Shown in pieces: positions 34,740 through 43,972 of a stretch of 64,000 nt of DNA. Every line of letters begins with the position of its first letter. Position 1 is the first letter of the stretch. The notes beneath the pieces are model-generated. The model was given only the letters and a program-made list of their open reading frames with translations, was not told the DNA's origin and ran no database searches. This DNA comes from Rhodopirellula sp. P2. GTDB taxonomy: Bacteria; Planctomycetota; Planctomycetia; Pirellulales; Pirellulaceae. The position numbers and the translations under genes were made by a program. Location: assembly GCF_028768465.1 (NCBI RefSeq), contig NZ_CP118225.1, forward strand, positions 496,001 through 560,000, given 5' to 3'.

Positions 34740-37694
34740 TCATGGAGCTCGGGCGATCTCGATCGTTGCGTCGGCAATCAAGCGGTTGGCGTACTGCGTC
34801 AATCGAGCCTCCGCCCCTCGGAACCAGCTCAGCAATGGCGTTTGATAGTCGACCGGAGCGTAGGGCGAAGGCGCCAACGCATCCGACGGCCAAGCCGTGC
34901 TGACAAAGCGTCGACGGGCTGGGTCAAACAGGTACTCGCCACCGAGCGGGCACTGAGGGCGACCGCCCAAAACCAACTCGGCCTGGTCGAGCACCTCGTC
35001 CACAGGCACGCTGAGTTGAGCCACCAACGAATTCAAGAACTCGGCTCCCGCCAGACTGGCAGCGGCGGCACGTTCATACAGTTGTTGATTCACCCAACCT
35101 TCTAATTGGGTGCCGTTCAAATTGTCGATTCGGCCTCGTACCTGGGCAGGGTCATCGACTTCGTTGGCAGCGAGATATGGCAGAGATGCATTCAACACCT
35201 CCGGTTGGAATGACAACACACTGAAACCGCCTCCGGTGTAGCGATACACACCTCCGATCAATCGGTTCATGCCTGGTCCAACCGGCTGTCCGCGTCCGAG
35301 CCCCAAGGGCAATCGGTCCAGCGCACCCGGTTGAGGCCATGCGCCCAAGTAACCGGGCAACATCTTCAGCGCCCGATACTTGCTGATCAAACCATCGATC
35401 GACTCCGGTTCAGGGGGGAACGAATCCTTGATCGCTGCAAACAAATGTGTTGGCGGACCGAGCGTGTCGGAAGCCACGTGAGCTTGCAACGCCACCACGT
35501 CGTCGGGAGCAAAGTCGATCGCCACTTGGGTTGGCGCGCCCAGTTGCTTCGCCCAGCTGCCATAGTTCTCTGGTTGCCAAGGAGCGATCTCGGCGTGAAT
35601 CGTCAGCCGTTCGCGACGCTCTCCCCCGGCGGGTCCCGACGGATCCACGGGAAATTCCTCCCGTTGGACGCCGATCACGATCGGATCCAAGGAACTGAAT
35701 TGATCGCTGTAAGCAGCCGCGATCTGGCCGTACCAACGCGATTCACTGGCGGTCACCAAATCGACCGGGTTGTCGGCGATCGGCAGAAAAGTTCCGCGAG
35801 CACCTCGGCGAGTGTCCACCAATCGATTGCCAAACGAAACCACACCGGTCCCATCGGCTCGCTCACCGAAGTTCTCTGGCAAAAATCCCATGTCGATCAA
35901 CGTGTCGATCTCTTCCATCGGAGGTTCGCCGGGAATGGCGTTCGAGCGAGCCGCCATGCGAGCCAAACGCACCAACGCGATGTCGGCTTCCGCCTGCATC
36001 CGCCGACGCAGCTCGATCAAGTAGGAAGGCTCCAACAACCCTTGCAGCATCTCAGCGGAGAAGTACGCGAAGATGGTGTCGTTGCGTTCCAGCGGCATGT
36101 AACTGCGTGCCAATTGAAAGTCCGCTGTGGCGGCCAAGGACTCACCTGTCTGCGCAACCTCCAGAAAACGATCGGCGATGGTTTCGCTGTTCGTGACCAA
36201 GATGCAGGGTCCGGCTTCGACCAAGAACGATCGCACTCGGTTGTCGCTGCTACGAAGCAATGTGGCAGAACCATGTTGCAAATCCACCTTCTTCAGCGTC
36301 AACGCATCGTTGTTGTCCGCCAACTTCGTTCGGTCGCTGTTCAAACTGCTGCGAAGCAAGAACACGTTTTTGGCATGGAACAACACGCCGATCGAGGCGC
36401 CGTCGTCCAAGTACAAATCGCGACCGATCAAGGCTTGGTCTTCGATCACACTGGGGCCGAGCAAGCGGCTCATCGCGTTGGTTTGCACGCCCAACTGACG
36501 CTCCAAACGCTCGGCGGAATCGTTGCTGATCCCGCGCAGTGTGATCATTCGCGAGACATCGCCGCCGTATTCCAAGGTCAGGTCGCGAAACCAAAGGTAG
36601 TTTTCAAACGAGCCGTACCGCAGGTAAAAACATTCCGGCGGAACATGCTCGGCCATCACCTCCATCGCGGGTGCCTCCACCGGAGCGGTCGCCATGGGCG
36701 ACTGCCAAGCCGGCGAGACAGGCAACGGCAACGCCGCGACTTGGGCCGGTGCTGGGTCGTTCAAAGCTTGTTGCAACGTCCCGCCCGCCGCAGCGGCTGC
36801 GAAAACTTCGTTGGCGACTCCCGCCGCGCCACCGATCCACTCGAGCGTGTGCAGCAACGGGTCTTGGGTTTCGGTTTCGTCACCACGCCCGAACCACGCC
36901 GGCAACGGCAGATTCAAACGCCCCGACAACATCGCGACCAGATACGTTGGGACCCACGGCGGTGTGTCGGTGGCATCCATTTGACGCTTCGCGGCGGCCG
37001 TGGTTTCTTCCCACCACGCCGTCTGCAGGGTTCGAGCGAGCGTGGGATCGGGCACCGGTCGAACGTCAACCATCGTCAAGGTTCCCAGGTGATCTCGCAC
37101 CGGAACGGAGAACGACTGGTCGCCGGTGAACAAAAACATCACCCGCCGACCAACCGTTTGCTCTTTCGGGTCATCATTGGACGCCAATTCGCGAATCAGG
37201 TTGCCGACTCGATTGAGCAAACGCCCGCGGCCGATTTGCGGCACAGGTTGCTCCGATGGTGGACGCCCCATCGTGACTCGCACGTCATTGCTGACGGGAT
37301 AAAAAATCCTGGTCGACGCCGGAGCCGGTTCTTCCTCGATCGTCAGCGGTCCTGGTCCAGGACCCACGATCGGATTCTGCAGCGGCATCTCGATCACAGC
37401 GACGCCGTAGGGCTGGCCCACGACCGCTTGCACCCGAACATCGACGCTGTTCTTCATCGCTCCAAACGGCAACCCACCCGGCCCGGGAACGGGCTGTCCC
37501 GGCGAAGCAAACGGGGTTTGTGGGATCGGAGCGGGCTGCAGCGTTGTGGCGGGCAACTGAGCGTTCGCGATTCGAACGTCACCCGCGAGCAACAAGCCCA
37601 ACATCCCCCCCACGGACGCCAGCACGATCGCGAGAAACGGCTTCTCGGGAAACAAAGTGCGAATGGGGGTGGATTGTTCAGACGGGGAAGGCAT
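34740..37694 (-). CDS. Large exported protein of unknown function
   Basis: 984 residues from ATG at 37694; the frame continues to 37733. A hydrophobic segment (FLAIVLASVGGMLGLLLAG) followed by ANAQLPA is a signal or anchor, then a Pro-rich linker to about residue 90. The rest is a long, probably globular exported region with no transmembrane helix and no motif I recognise (LEYGGDVSRMITLRGISND, LIGRDLYLDDGASIGVLFHAKNVFLL, IDTLIDMGFLPENFGERADGTG). It is convergent with the propeller gene and divergent from argH. The complementary strand is open over most of it, which is a base-composition effect. Confidence 0.75.
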   Translation of the reverse strand: MPSPSEQSTPIRTLFPEKPFLAIVLASVGGMLGLLLAGDVRIANAQLPATTLQPAPIPQTPFASPGQPVPGPGGLPFGAMKNSVDVRVQAVVGQPYGVAVIEMPLQNPIVGPGPGPLTIEEEPAPASTRIFYPVSNDVRVTMGRPPSEQPVPQIGRGRLLNRVGNLIRELASNDDPKEQTVGRRVMFLFTGDQSFSVPVRDHLGTLTMVDVRPVPDPTLARTLQTAWWEETTAAAKRQMDATDTPPWVPTYLVAMLSGRLNLPLPAWFGRGDETETQDPLLHTLEWIGGAAGVANEVFAAAAAGGTLQQALNDPAPAQVAALPLPVSPAWQSPMATAPVEAPAMEVMAEHVPPECFYLRYGSFENYLWFRDLTLEYGGDVSRMITLRGISNDSAERLERQLGVQTNAMSRLLGPSVIEDQALIGRDLYLDDGASIGVLFHAKNVFLLRSSLNSDRTKLADNNDALTLKKVDLQHGSATLLRSSDNRVRSFLVEAGPCILVTNSETIADRFLEVAQTGESLAATADFQLARSYMPLERNDTIFAYFSAEMLQGLLEPSYLIELRRRMQAEADIALVRLARMAARSNAIPGEPPMEEIDTLIDMGFLPENFGERADGTGVVSFGNRLVDTRRGARGTFLPIADNPVDLVTASESRWYGQIAAAYSDQFSSLDPIVIGVQREEFPVDPSGPAGGERRERLTIHAEIAPWQPENYGSWAKQLGAPTQVAIDFAPDDVVALQAHVASDTLGPPTHLFAAIKDSFPPEPESIDGLISKYRALKMLPGYLGAWPQPGALDRLPLGLGRGQPVGPGMNRLIGGVYRYTGGGFSVLSFQPEVLNASLPYLAANEVDDPAQVRGRIDNLNGTQLEGWVNQQLYERAAAASLAGAEFLNSLVAQLSVPVDEVLDQAELVLGGRPQCPLGGEYLFDPARRRFVSTAWPSDALAPSPYAPVDYQTPLLSWFRGAEARLTQYANRLIADATIEIARAP

Positions 37695-37820
37695 GATCAG
37701 AGTCTCGTGGAAGATTGGCAGCGTGGTTTTCACCAGCCGTGTCTTGCGACATTCTATTCGGGCCTGAATTTAGGCACGCGAATCCTGAACATTCGAAACC
37801 TCTCACCCAGAAAGTCAACC

Positions 37821-39203
37821 GTGGCCAGCCCGTCTCGAAGTGGTGTCTTCCAAGCCGAAACTGATGCCCGACTGGAAGCATACGCCGAAAGCATCAGTTT
37901 TGACTCGCGGCTGTACGAGCACGACATTCGCGGGTCGATCGCCCACGCGAACATGCTTCGAGAAGTCGGGCTGCTGACAGAAGAGGAATTCAAGCTTATC
38001 CGGGACACTTTGGAAACCATTCGAGGTGAACTCGACCGCGGCGAATTGCCGATGCGGTTTGAACTCGAAGACATCCACATGCATGTCGAGCAAGCCCTGA
38101 TCGATCGGATCGGTGACACCGGCCGAAAACTGCACACCGCTCGCAGCCGAAACGACCAAGTCAGCACGGACACCCGAATGTGGATCCGGCAATCCCTCGA
38201 TGAAATCGATGCCTTGCTGGTCGATCTGCAAGCTGCGTTTCTATCGCGTTGTGAGAATGACTTTGACGTCATCCTGCCCGCCTACACGCACTTGCAACGC
38301 GCCCAACCGGTGCTGGCGCCGCACTACTGGCTCGCCTACATCGAGAAATTGGAACGGGACCGACAACGCCTTGCGGATTGCCGAAAACGGGTCAACCAAT
38401 GCTCGCTGGGGATCGCCGCGGTCGCGGGCACGACGCTTCCCATTGATCGCCATCACACCGCCTCGGCACTCGATTTCGAAGGCATCACCGCAAACAGCCT
38501 CGACACCAGCAGCGACCGCGACTTTGTCGTGGAGTCCACCTTCGTGCTGTCACTGATTGCGTCCCACCTGAGCGGTTGGGCGGAAGAGTGGATCCTGTGG
38601 AGCACGGTGGAGTTTGACTTCATCCAAATCCCACAAGCCTTCTGCACCGGCAGCAGCATCATGCCACAAAAGGTGAACCCGGACACCTTGGAATTGACCC
38701 GCGGCAAATCGGCTCGCGTGATGGGTGCGCTGCAAACCCTGATGTTGCTGATCAAGAATCTGCCGTTGGCTTACAACCGAGACTTGCAAGAAGACAAGCC
38801 ACCGCTGTTCGATGCCTTTGACACAACTCGAGCGATGTTGGAACTGGCCGCGCCGATCGTTCGCGGAGCCGAACTCAAACGCGATTCCATCGCGGCACGC
38901 ATCGAGAAGGGCTACCTCGACGCGACAACCTTGATGGAGTGGATGATCGCTCGCGGAATGCCCCAACGCACCGCTCACCACTTGGTCGGTGCGATCGTTT
39001 CCGAAGCGATGCAGCAGGACGTGAGGCTGTCGGAATTGCCGCTGGCGACCTACCAAAAGCTCAGCGACCAAATCGATGAATCGATTTACGACGTGCTCGG
39101 CACCACCAATGCGATTGCCGCCTTCCGTAGCGAAGGCTCCACCGCACCGGCCCGCGTTCGCGAGCAGATCCAGCAGTGGACGTCACGCCTGGAAAAGGCG
39201 TGA
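37821..39203 (+). CDS. argH: Argininosuccinate lyase
   Basis: 460 residues from GTG at 37821, which gives the normal family length. It splits argininosuccinate to arginine and fumarate, the last step of arginine synthesis. Family segments are all present: FDSRLYEHDIRGSIAH, the HTARSRNDQVSTD substrate loop, THLQRAQPV, and the fumarase/aspartase signature GSSIMPQKVNPD near residue 279 containing the catalytic serine loop. No other arginine gene is adjacent. The frame is open far upstream on this strand, but that part is antisense to 34740-37694. Confidence 0.94.
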   Translation: MASPSRSGVFQAETDARLEAYAESISFDSRLYEHDIRGSIAHANMLREVGLLTEEEFKLIRDTLETIRGELDRGELPMRFELEDIHMHVEQALIDRIGDTGRKLHTARSRNDQVSTDTRMWIRQSLDEIDALLVDLQAAFLSRCENDFDVILPAYTHLQRAQPVLAPHYWLAYIEKLERDRQRLADCRKRVNQCSLGIAAVAGTTLPIDRHHTASALDFEGITANSLDTSSDRDFVVESTFVLSLIASHLSGWAEEWILWSTVEFDFIQIPQAFCTGSSIMPQKVNPDTLELTRGKSARVMGALQTLMLLIKNLPLAYNRDLQEDKPPLFDAFDTTRAMLELAAPIVRGAELKRDSIAARIEKGYLDATTLMEWMIARGMPQRTAHHLVGAIVSEAMQQDVRLSELPLATYQKLSDQIDESIYDVLGTTNAIAAFRSEGSTAPARVREQIQQWTSRLEKA

Positions 39204-39234
39204 TCAACGCGGTCGCAACCGTAGGGCACAGACC

Positions 39235-39302
39235 GTAGCCGGATTCGCCAGAATTCGGACGCTCACCAACTCAACCATCTGAATTCTGGCGAATCCAGCT
39301 AC
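39235..39302. repeat. Inverted repeat between argH and the tRNA-like gene
   Basis: GTAGCCGGATTCGCCAGAATTC at 39235-39256 pairs with GAATTCTGGCGAATCCAGCTAC at 39281-39302 with one mismatch around a loop of about 24 bases. It looks like a dispersed palindromic repeat and could end argH transcription. Confidence 0.65.
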
Positions 39303-39436
39303 AACCCACTTCGCAACCCGAACGCGTGACGCTGGAACCAGGTTGCCTGAATCCGCGATTTTGCATTTTGCAATTGTCAATTTGCCCTTGGCAATCATCC
39401 CACAAAGACGCTGCAAGAACGCCTCCAGAGCAAGAG

Positions 39437-39510
39437 TACCCCCTGCCCGATTCGAACGAGCGTTTCGGCCGGATAAAGGCCGACGTCCTGGGCCACTAGA
39501 CGAAGGGGGC
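39437..39510 (-). tRNA. tRNA-Glu-like gene with abnormal anticodon arm, possible pseudogene
   Basis: 74 bases on the minus strand fold as a tRNA. The acceptor GCCCCCT pairs with AGGGGGT, followed by A. The D arm GTCTAGTGGCCCAGGAC is that of tRNA-Glu, and the T arm GCTCG-TTCGAAT-CGGGC is complete. The anticodon stem is CGGCC/GGCCG with loop TTTATCC, so the triplet in anticodon position is TAT, not the TTC expected for Glu, and base 37 is C, which is very unusual. There is one extra base between the D and anticodon stems. No CCA is encoded. It is either a decayed tRNA-Glu or a divergent tRNA. Confidence 0.6.
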
Positions 39511-39559
39511 GAGGCGAGATGGGCCGGCGGGAACCGGCCCTTCGCTCATTCGCAATCAA

Positions 39560-40147
39560 TCAGTCGTTGATGCTTTTGACAACCTTGTCGATCAAACCAT
39601 AACTGCAAGCTTCATCGGCCGACATGAAGCGATCACGGTCGGTGTCCTCTTCGATCTTTTCGAGCGAGTGACCGGTGTGTTCGATCATGATCTCGTTCAT
39701 GCGTTGCTTGATCCGGCGCAACTCAGCGACGTGGATTTCCACTTCGCGAGCGGTGCCTTGCATGCCAGCAAGTGGCTGGTGAATCATGATCCGAGAGTTC
39801 GGCAGCGAGAATCGTTTGCCCTTGGCACCCGCGGTCAACAGGACGGCGCCCATCGAAGCGGCTTGGCCGATGCAGTACGTCGCGACGTCACACGAGACGA
39901 ATTGCATCGTGTCGTAGATCGCCATCCCCGCGGTGATGCTGCCACCGGGCGAGTTGATGTACATGTGGATGTCTTTCTTGGGATCGTCCGCTTGCAAAAA
40001 CAGCATTTGAGCGACAAGCGCGTTGCTGATTTGGTCGTCGACTTGTTGACCCAGAAAAATGATCCGGTCCTTCAGCAACCGGCTGTAAATGTCGTACGTG
40101 CGTTCTTCGCGGCCGTTGCTTTCGACCACGTAAGGGATGACGGGCAT
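39560..40147 (-). CDS. clpP: ATP-dependent Clp protease proteolytic subunit, copy 2 of the pair
   Basis: 195 residues, the standard ClpP length. The catalytic triad is intact: Ser in [11 protein letters not shown], His in [11 protein letters not shown], Asp in [13 protein letters not shown]. It forms the tetradecameric barrel that degrades proteins unfolded by ClpX, ClpA or ClpC. The sequence after the short start ([33 protein letters not shown]) is close to the common bacterial ClpP. It is the downstream gene of a pair, 58 bases after the other clpP. Confidence 0.95.
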   Translation of the reverse strand: MPVIPYVVESNGREERTYDIYSRLLKDRIIFLGQQVDDQISNALVAQMLFLQADDPKKDIHMYINSPGGSITAGMAIYDTMQFVSCDVATYCIGQAASMGAVLLTAGAKGKRFSLPNSRIMIHQPLAGMQGTAREVEIHVAELRRIKQRMNEIMIEHTGHSLEKIEEDTDRDRFMSADEACSYGLIDKVVKSIND

Positions 40148-40205
40148 GATGATGTCCTAGTTGTTTTGGTTCGTTGAGAATGGGAGGTCCGAAGTCCGAG
40201 AGGAA

Positions 40206-40889
40206 TCAGTCTTCGTCGTTTTCGCTCACTGGAGTTCCCAGCAAGATGTCGTCAACGAGCCCGTACTCTTTGGCTTGTTGGGCGTCCAAGAAGAAATCGC
40301 GATCGGTGTCCTTGGCAATTTGTTCGACCGATTTGCCACAGTGGCCGGAAATGATTTCGTTCAATTTGTCGCGGTAACGGAACATTTCAGCGGCTTGAAT
40401 TTCAATGTCGCTGACCTGTCCCGAAACGCCACCGAGTGGTTGGTGCATCATCACGCGGCTGTTGGGCAAACAGAACCGTTTTCCCTTGGCACCACCGACC
40501 AGCAACACGGCCGCTCCGCTGCAGGCTTCGCCGACGCAGTATGTGGCGACGGGGCACGACAGCATTTGCATCGTGTCGTAAATCGCCAAAGTCGCGGTCA
40601 CACTGCCGCCGGGAGAATTGATGTACAGGTGGATGTCTTTGCGACGATTTTCGCTCTGAAGGTACAACAACTTCATCACGATTTCGTTGGCGTTGGCGTA
40701 GTGAATCTCGCCTTGCATGAAAACGATTCGGTTTTCAAGCAACAAATCGCCCAGCGTCATCTGACGCTGACGCTGGTAACTCTGATAGGAAGCCGCATTT
40801 GCGAGACGATGATCCGAAGCCATGGCGTGTTGCGCGTTTAGGTTCTGATCATGCAGGGACGGAAACGGGGAACCAAACGGATCGGACAT
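40206..40889 (-). CDS. clpP: ATP-dependent Clp protease proteolytic subunit, copy 1 of the pair
   Basis: 227 residues, with an extra 30 or so at the N-terminus compared with typical ClpP. The triad is kept: Ser in [11 protein letters not shown] (instead of the usual GQAASMGA), His in [11 protein letters not shown] and Asp in [10 protein letters not shown]. The altered Ser neighbourhood and the longer N-terminus suggest a distinct subunit that may form mixed rings with the neighbouring ClpP, as two-ClpP systems do in other bacteria. It is transcribed first in the pair. Confidence 0.92.
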   Translation of the reverse strand: MSDPFGSPFPSLHDQNLNAQHAMASDHRLANAASYQSYQRQRQMTLGDLLLENRIVFMQGEIHYANANEIVMKLLYLQSENRRKDIHLYINSPGGSVTATLAIYDTMQMLSCPVATYCVGEACSGAAVLLVGGAKGKRFCLPNSRVMMHQPLGGVSGQVSDIEIQAAEMFRYRDKLNEIISGHCGKSVEQIAKDTDRDFFLDAQQAKEYGLVDDILLGTPVSENDED

Positions 40890-41138
40890 TCGTGGTAGCC
40901 TTTGGCGTGGAATACAGGGTTGCCGTCATGAACAAAAGGCCCAATCGGGGCAAGAAGGTTCAGTGTTCGCGATTGAACACCAGGTGACAAGACGGGTTGA
41001 CCCACGAAGGTGTTCTCCGAGGCCCTTGCGATGCATGCTAAACTACGCATTTTAACGTTCCGGACCTTTCATCGCCCTCCTCGGTGCCCTTTCGGCGGCA
41101 CTGCTCCCACCCCGTTCCCCCACACCCCCGATCCCACC

Positions 41139-41963
41139 ATGCGCTTGCAAACGACTGCTCCCCACCAACCTCATTTGATTCGCTCCACACTCATTCCTTT
41201 GGCCGCTTGGATTTTGGGCGGACTGGCAAGCGTCTCCATTCTTCCCGCCGCGACAGCCCAAGACGCGTCTGCCCCCAATTCGGCCACTCCAGACGCCTCC
41301 GAAACGGATCCCGACCTCCTGGCTCCCTACCGCGAAGCGGCCACCCAGCGTTGGGAAAAGGAAATCCAGAAATATGAAGCTCTGGACGCAGAAACCACCG
41401 ATCCAGCTGATGGGATCCTGCTCATCGGCAGCAGCAGCATCCGCCGCTGGGACACTGCCGCCGAAGATTTGGCCCCCTTTCGCGTCATTCCACGCGGTTA
41501 CGGCGGAGCGAAGTTTTCCGATTTGGCTGTGTTTGCCGAGCGTCTGATCACGCCACATGATTTTCGTGCCGTGGTGGTTTTCGTCGCCAACGACATCTCG
41601 GGCAAGCCCAACGATGCGGCCCCCGCAGAGGTGGAAAAATTGGTTCGTCACGTCGTCGCCGTCGCTCGCGAACACCGTCCTGATGCCCCGGTGCTGCTGG
41701 TCGAAATCACTCCGACCCGTTCACGCTACGACGCTTGGCCCAAAATTCGCAAACTCAACGCCCGACTGCGCGAGATTTGCTTCACTGAACCCAACGTGCA
41801 CTTCGTTGCCACAGCGGAAACGTTCATGACACACGCCAACCAACCGCGAGAAAACCTGTTCGTGGGCGATCAATTGCACCTCAACGAAGAAGGCTATGTC
41901 ATCTGGGGCAACCTCATTCGCCATCGCCTGATCGAGGTCTTGCGTGAACAGACGCAGGATTGA
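41139..41963 (+). CDS. Exported SGNH/GDSL-type hydrolase
   Basis: 274 residues from ATG at 41139 with a signal peptide (TLIPLAAWILGGLASVSILPAATAQ). The SGNH blocks are present: LLIGSSSIRRW (the GDSL position reads GSSS), a Gly in IPRGYGGAKFSD, VFVANDI for the Asn block, and DQLHLNEEGY for the Asp-His dyad. It is probably a lipase/esterase or carbohydrate acetylesterase acting outside the inner membrane. It is divergent from the clpP pair with a 249-base gap. Confidence 0.82.
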   Translation: MRLQTTAPHQPHLIRSTLIPLAAWILGGLASVSILPAATAQDASAPNSATPDASETDPDLLAPYREAATQRWEKEIQKYEALDAETTDPADGILLIGSSSIRRWDTAAEDLAPFRVIPRGYGGAKFSDLAVFAERLITPHDFRAVVVFVANDISGKPNDAAPAEVEKLVRHVVAVAREHRPDAPVLLVEITPTRSRYDAWPKIRKLNARLREICFTEPNVHFVATAETFMTHANQPRENLFVGDQLHLNEEGYVIWGNLIRHRLIEVLREQTQD

Positions 41964-42041
41964 ATCGCTGTGTGCCTGGACGCATCCCCGTACGATGGCT
42001 TCCAAACCCACAACAAATGACAACACGCCGGTGAAATCGGT

Positions 42042-42101
42042 CTCGGGGCTTCCGCCCCGAGAGACCGATGCCGGAAAACAAACGGTCGCCCCGGATGGGG
42101 C
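42042..42101. repeat. Two-hairpin repeat related to the 520-bp units
   Basis: CTCGGGGC-TTCC-GCCCCGAG at 42042-42061 is followed 26 bases later by GCCCC-GGAT-GGGGC at 42088-42101. The same pair of hairpins, in the same order and at similar spacing, occurs in each 520-bp unit (19013-19070 in the first). This suggests one family of mobile hairpin cassettes. Confidence 0.65.
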
Positions 42102-42187
42102 CGTCGTGGGAGTTGGGGACGTCCCTGGGCTGTTCAATCTTTGGTGTTGACACGGATGATGCGTTGTTGGTTTCTGTTCTTTCCTAC

Positions 42188-42389
42188 GCCCCAACGGGGC
42201 AGCTCTAAGATAGCCCCAGGCATCGCCTGGGGTTTCGTTACGGAGATTCCGACACCAGCCCCAACGGGGCGGCCCTAAGAAAGACTCCCCAAAACCCGCT
42301 AGAACCGCCCCCGTTGGGGCTTTGTAATCTTGGTCCCACCACACCCCAGGGCGTTGCCCTGGGCTGGCATAGGGCTGCCCCGTTGGGGC
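42188..42389. repeat. Cluster of GCCCCAACGGGGC palindromes
   Basis: Copies lie at 42188-42200 and 42258-42270, with reverse-oriented copies near 42308 and at 42377-42389. They are separated by matching arms such as CCCAGGC...GCCTGGGG and CCCAGGGCGTTGCCCTGGG. The rest of 41964-42674 holds two direct copies of TCACGCGTCGGGTT (42466 and 42506) and no gene. Confidence 0.7.
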
Positions 42390-42609
42390 GAGGGCGAGGA
42401 ACAAAACCTGCGCAGTCCAAAGCGGTGTCAATACCAACCTTTTGACAGTCCAGTGGGTCCCTCGCTCACGCGTCGGGTTATGAAATCGAATGAATCAACA
42501 CGCTGTCACGCGTCGGGTTGTGACCGGTAGTCTTGGTCGACTCTGACGGGCAAGAGTGCCCATCCTACGCGTTGAAACGTCGTTGCCGACTCAATCGACA
42601 AGCCGAAAC

Positions 42610-42657
42610 GGGAGGGGTCGGAACGCGAGCGTTCAGCGAGATTTCCGGGGAGGGCAG
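42610..42657. repeat. Dispersed repeat, copy 1
   Basis: GGGAGGGGTCGGAA.GCGAGCGTT.AGCGAGATTTCCGGGG is shared with 47116-47165 with few differences. The copies are 4.5 kb apart in unrelated intergenic regions. Confidence 0.65.
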
Positions 42658-42674
42658 GACGCGACGCTCGCGAT

Positions 42675-43673
42675 CTACCCCGGCAATAGGAATCGCTGGA
42701 CGCGGTGGTTGTTGCTGTCCAGGACATGCACGCGGCGCCTGGAATCAACGACCAATCCCCAGGGTTGATACAGTTGCCCTGGATCGTGACCGGGGGCGCC
42801 CCACGATGAGATCGGCTCGCCTTCGGGGGTCATCCGCTGGATCCGCTGGTTGCCGTATTCGCAAACCAAAACGGTCCCGTCCGAGTCCACCGCGATGCCG
42901 TAGGGATAATAGAACTGGCCGGGTTGTTTGCCCTCGTGCCCCCAAGCCCCGATCCATTTTGGCTGCGTGGTGGAGATGTCGTAACGCTGCACTCGATGAT
43001 TGCAGGAGTCGGCGATCCACAGCGTGCTGCCATCGACGACCAAGCTTTGCGGCCGCACAAAATGCTGGACTTCGCGTCCCGTCCCGCCCCACTGAGCCAT
43101 GAAGGTGCCGTCGGGATCAAATCGCTGAATCCGATCGGAGGCACCGTATTCGCCGATGTAACGGCAGCCGTCGTCATCGACCGCGATGTCCGTCACGAAC
43201 GCAAATTCGCCCGGACCGTCTCCCGATGTGCCGCCGATCAGATCGTCGGGCAAAAATTCGCCGTCCGGAGTGAACGCCAGCATCCGGTAGTAGTGCGTGT
43301 CAGCGACCAACAAGCGTTCTCGAGCGCCGTCAAAAACCATCCCGGTGGGGCGGCCGTTGGCGGTTTCGGGTGTCTTCCAAGTCCGCAAATGTTGACCATC
43401 GGCGTCAAAAACTTGGATCCGACCGGTCGTGTCGACGATGTAAAGTTGGTCGTCCGGGTCGATCGCCATCGCTCGCGGCTTCAAGAACCGCCCATCGGAC
43501 ATCCCACGTCGGCCCCAAACCAACTCGGGTGTCCCGCCCATGGCGGAGGCCACACAGCCGTTCAGTCCTGTCAGCCCCAACAGACCGGTTGCTCCCGCCA
43601 GCATTCGCTGACATGCCTGTCGACGATCGATCCGTTTGGATTCAGCGGGATCGATTCGTGATGGAGGGTGCAT
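42675..43673 (-). CDS. NHL-repeat exported protein
   Basis: 332 residues from ATG at 43673. The N-terminus has RR in DRRQACQRMLAGATGLLGL followed by GLNGC, so it could be a Tat-exported lipoprotein. The remainder is a six-bladed NHL propeller with repeated IAVDxDGxxYIxExxxxRIQRFDxxG patterns (AIDPDDQLYIVDTTGRIQVFD, AVDDDGCRYIGEYGASDRIQRFD, AVDSDGTVLVCEYGNQRIQRM). Such proteins bind ligands or serve as lyase-like scaffolds; no specific function is supported. Confidence 0.8.
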   Translation of the reverse strand: MHPPSRIDPAESKRIDRRQACQRMLAGATGLLGLTGLNGCVASAMGGTPELVWGRRGMSDGRFLKPRAMAIDPDDQLYIVDTTGRIQVFDADGQHLRTWKTPETANGRPTGMVFDGARERLLVADTHYYRMLAFTPDGEFLPDDLIGGTSGDGPGEFAFVTDIAVDDDGCRYIGEYGASDRIQRFDPDGTFMAQWGGTGREVQHFVRPQSLVVDGSTLWIADSCNHRVQRYDISTTQPKWIGAWGHEGKQPGQFYYPYGIAVDSDGTVLVCEYGNQRIQRMTPEGEPISSWGAPGHDPGQLYQPWGLVVDSRRRVHVLDSNNHRVQRFLLPG

Positions 43674-43972
43674 GCGGGCTTCCTGGGAGAGCGTGACACC
43701 TGCGATCTTGCATGCAGGCTGCCATCGATGAGCTCGAATCGCTAGCATAGGGAGTCTCGCTAGCGTTTGGTTCTGAATTGATTTTGACTCCTCCTCCTAC
43801 CGCTGGTCACCCGACGCGGGGTCAATCGACACCTGTTCAAGTGCGTCGAAAGTCGCTTGCCAAGGGCCTTGGACGCCACCGGAGGCGAGCGTCGTGTCGC
43901 TCACCGTTTTCGAGACCAACCTAGTTTAGCGGCCATCCCGGTCGGATGGATTGTCCACGTTTCACAGAGCCC

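Noticed and set aside
35331..37820. An open plus-strand frame of about 830 codons joined in frame to argH
   Set aside because: It lies antisense to the exported protein gene at 34740-37694, has no signal, domain or family pattern, and argH has a GTG start at 37821 giving the normal length. The frame is open because of codon-position GC bias.
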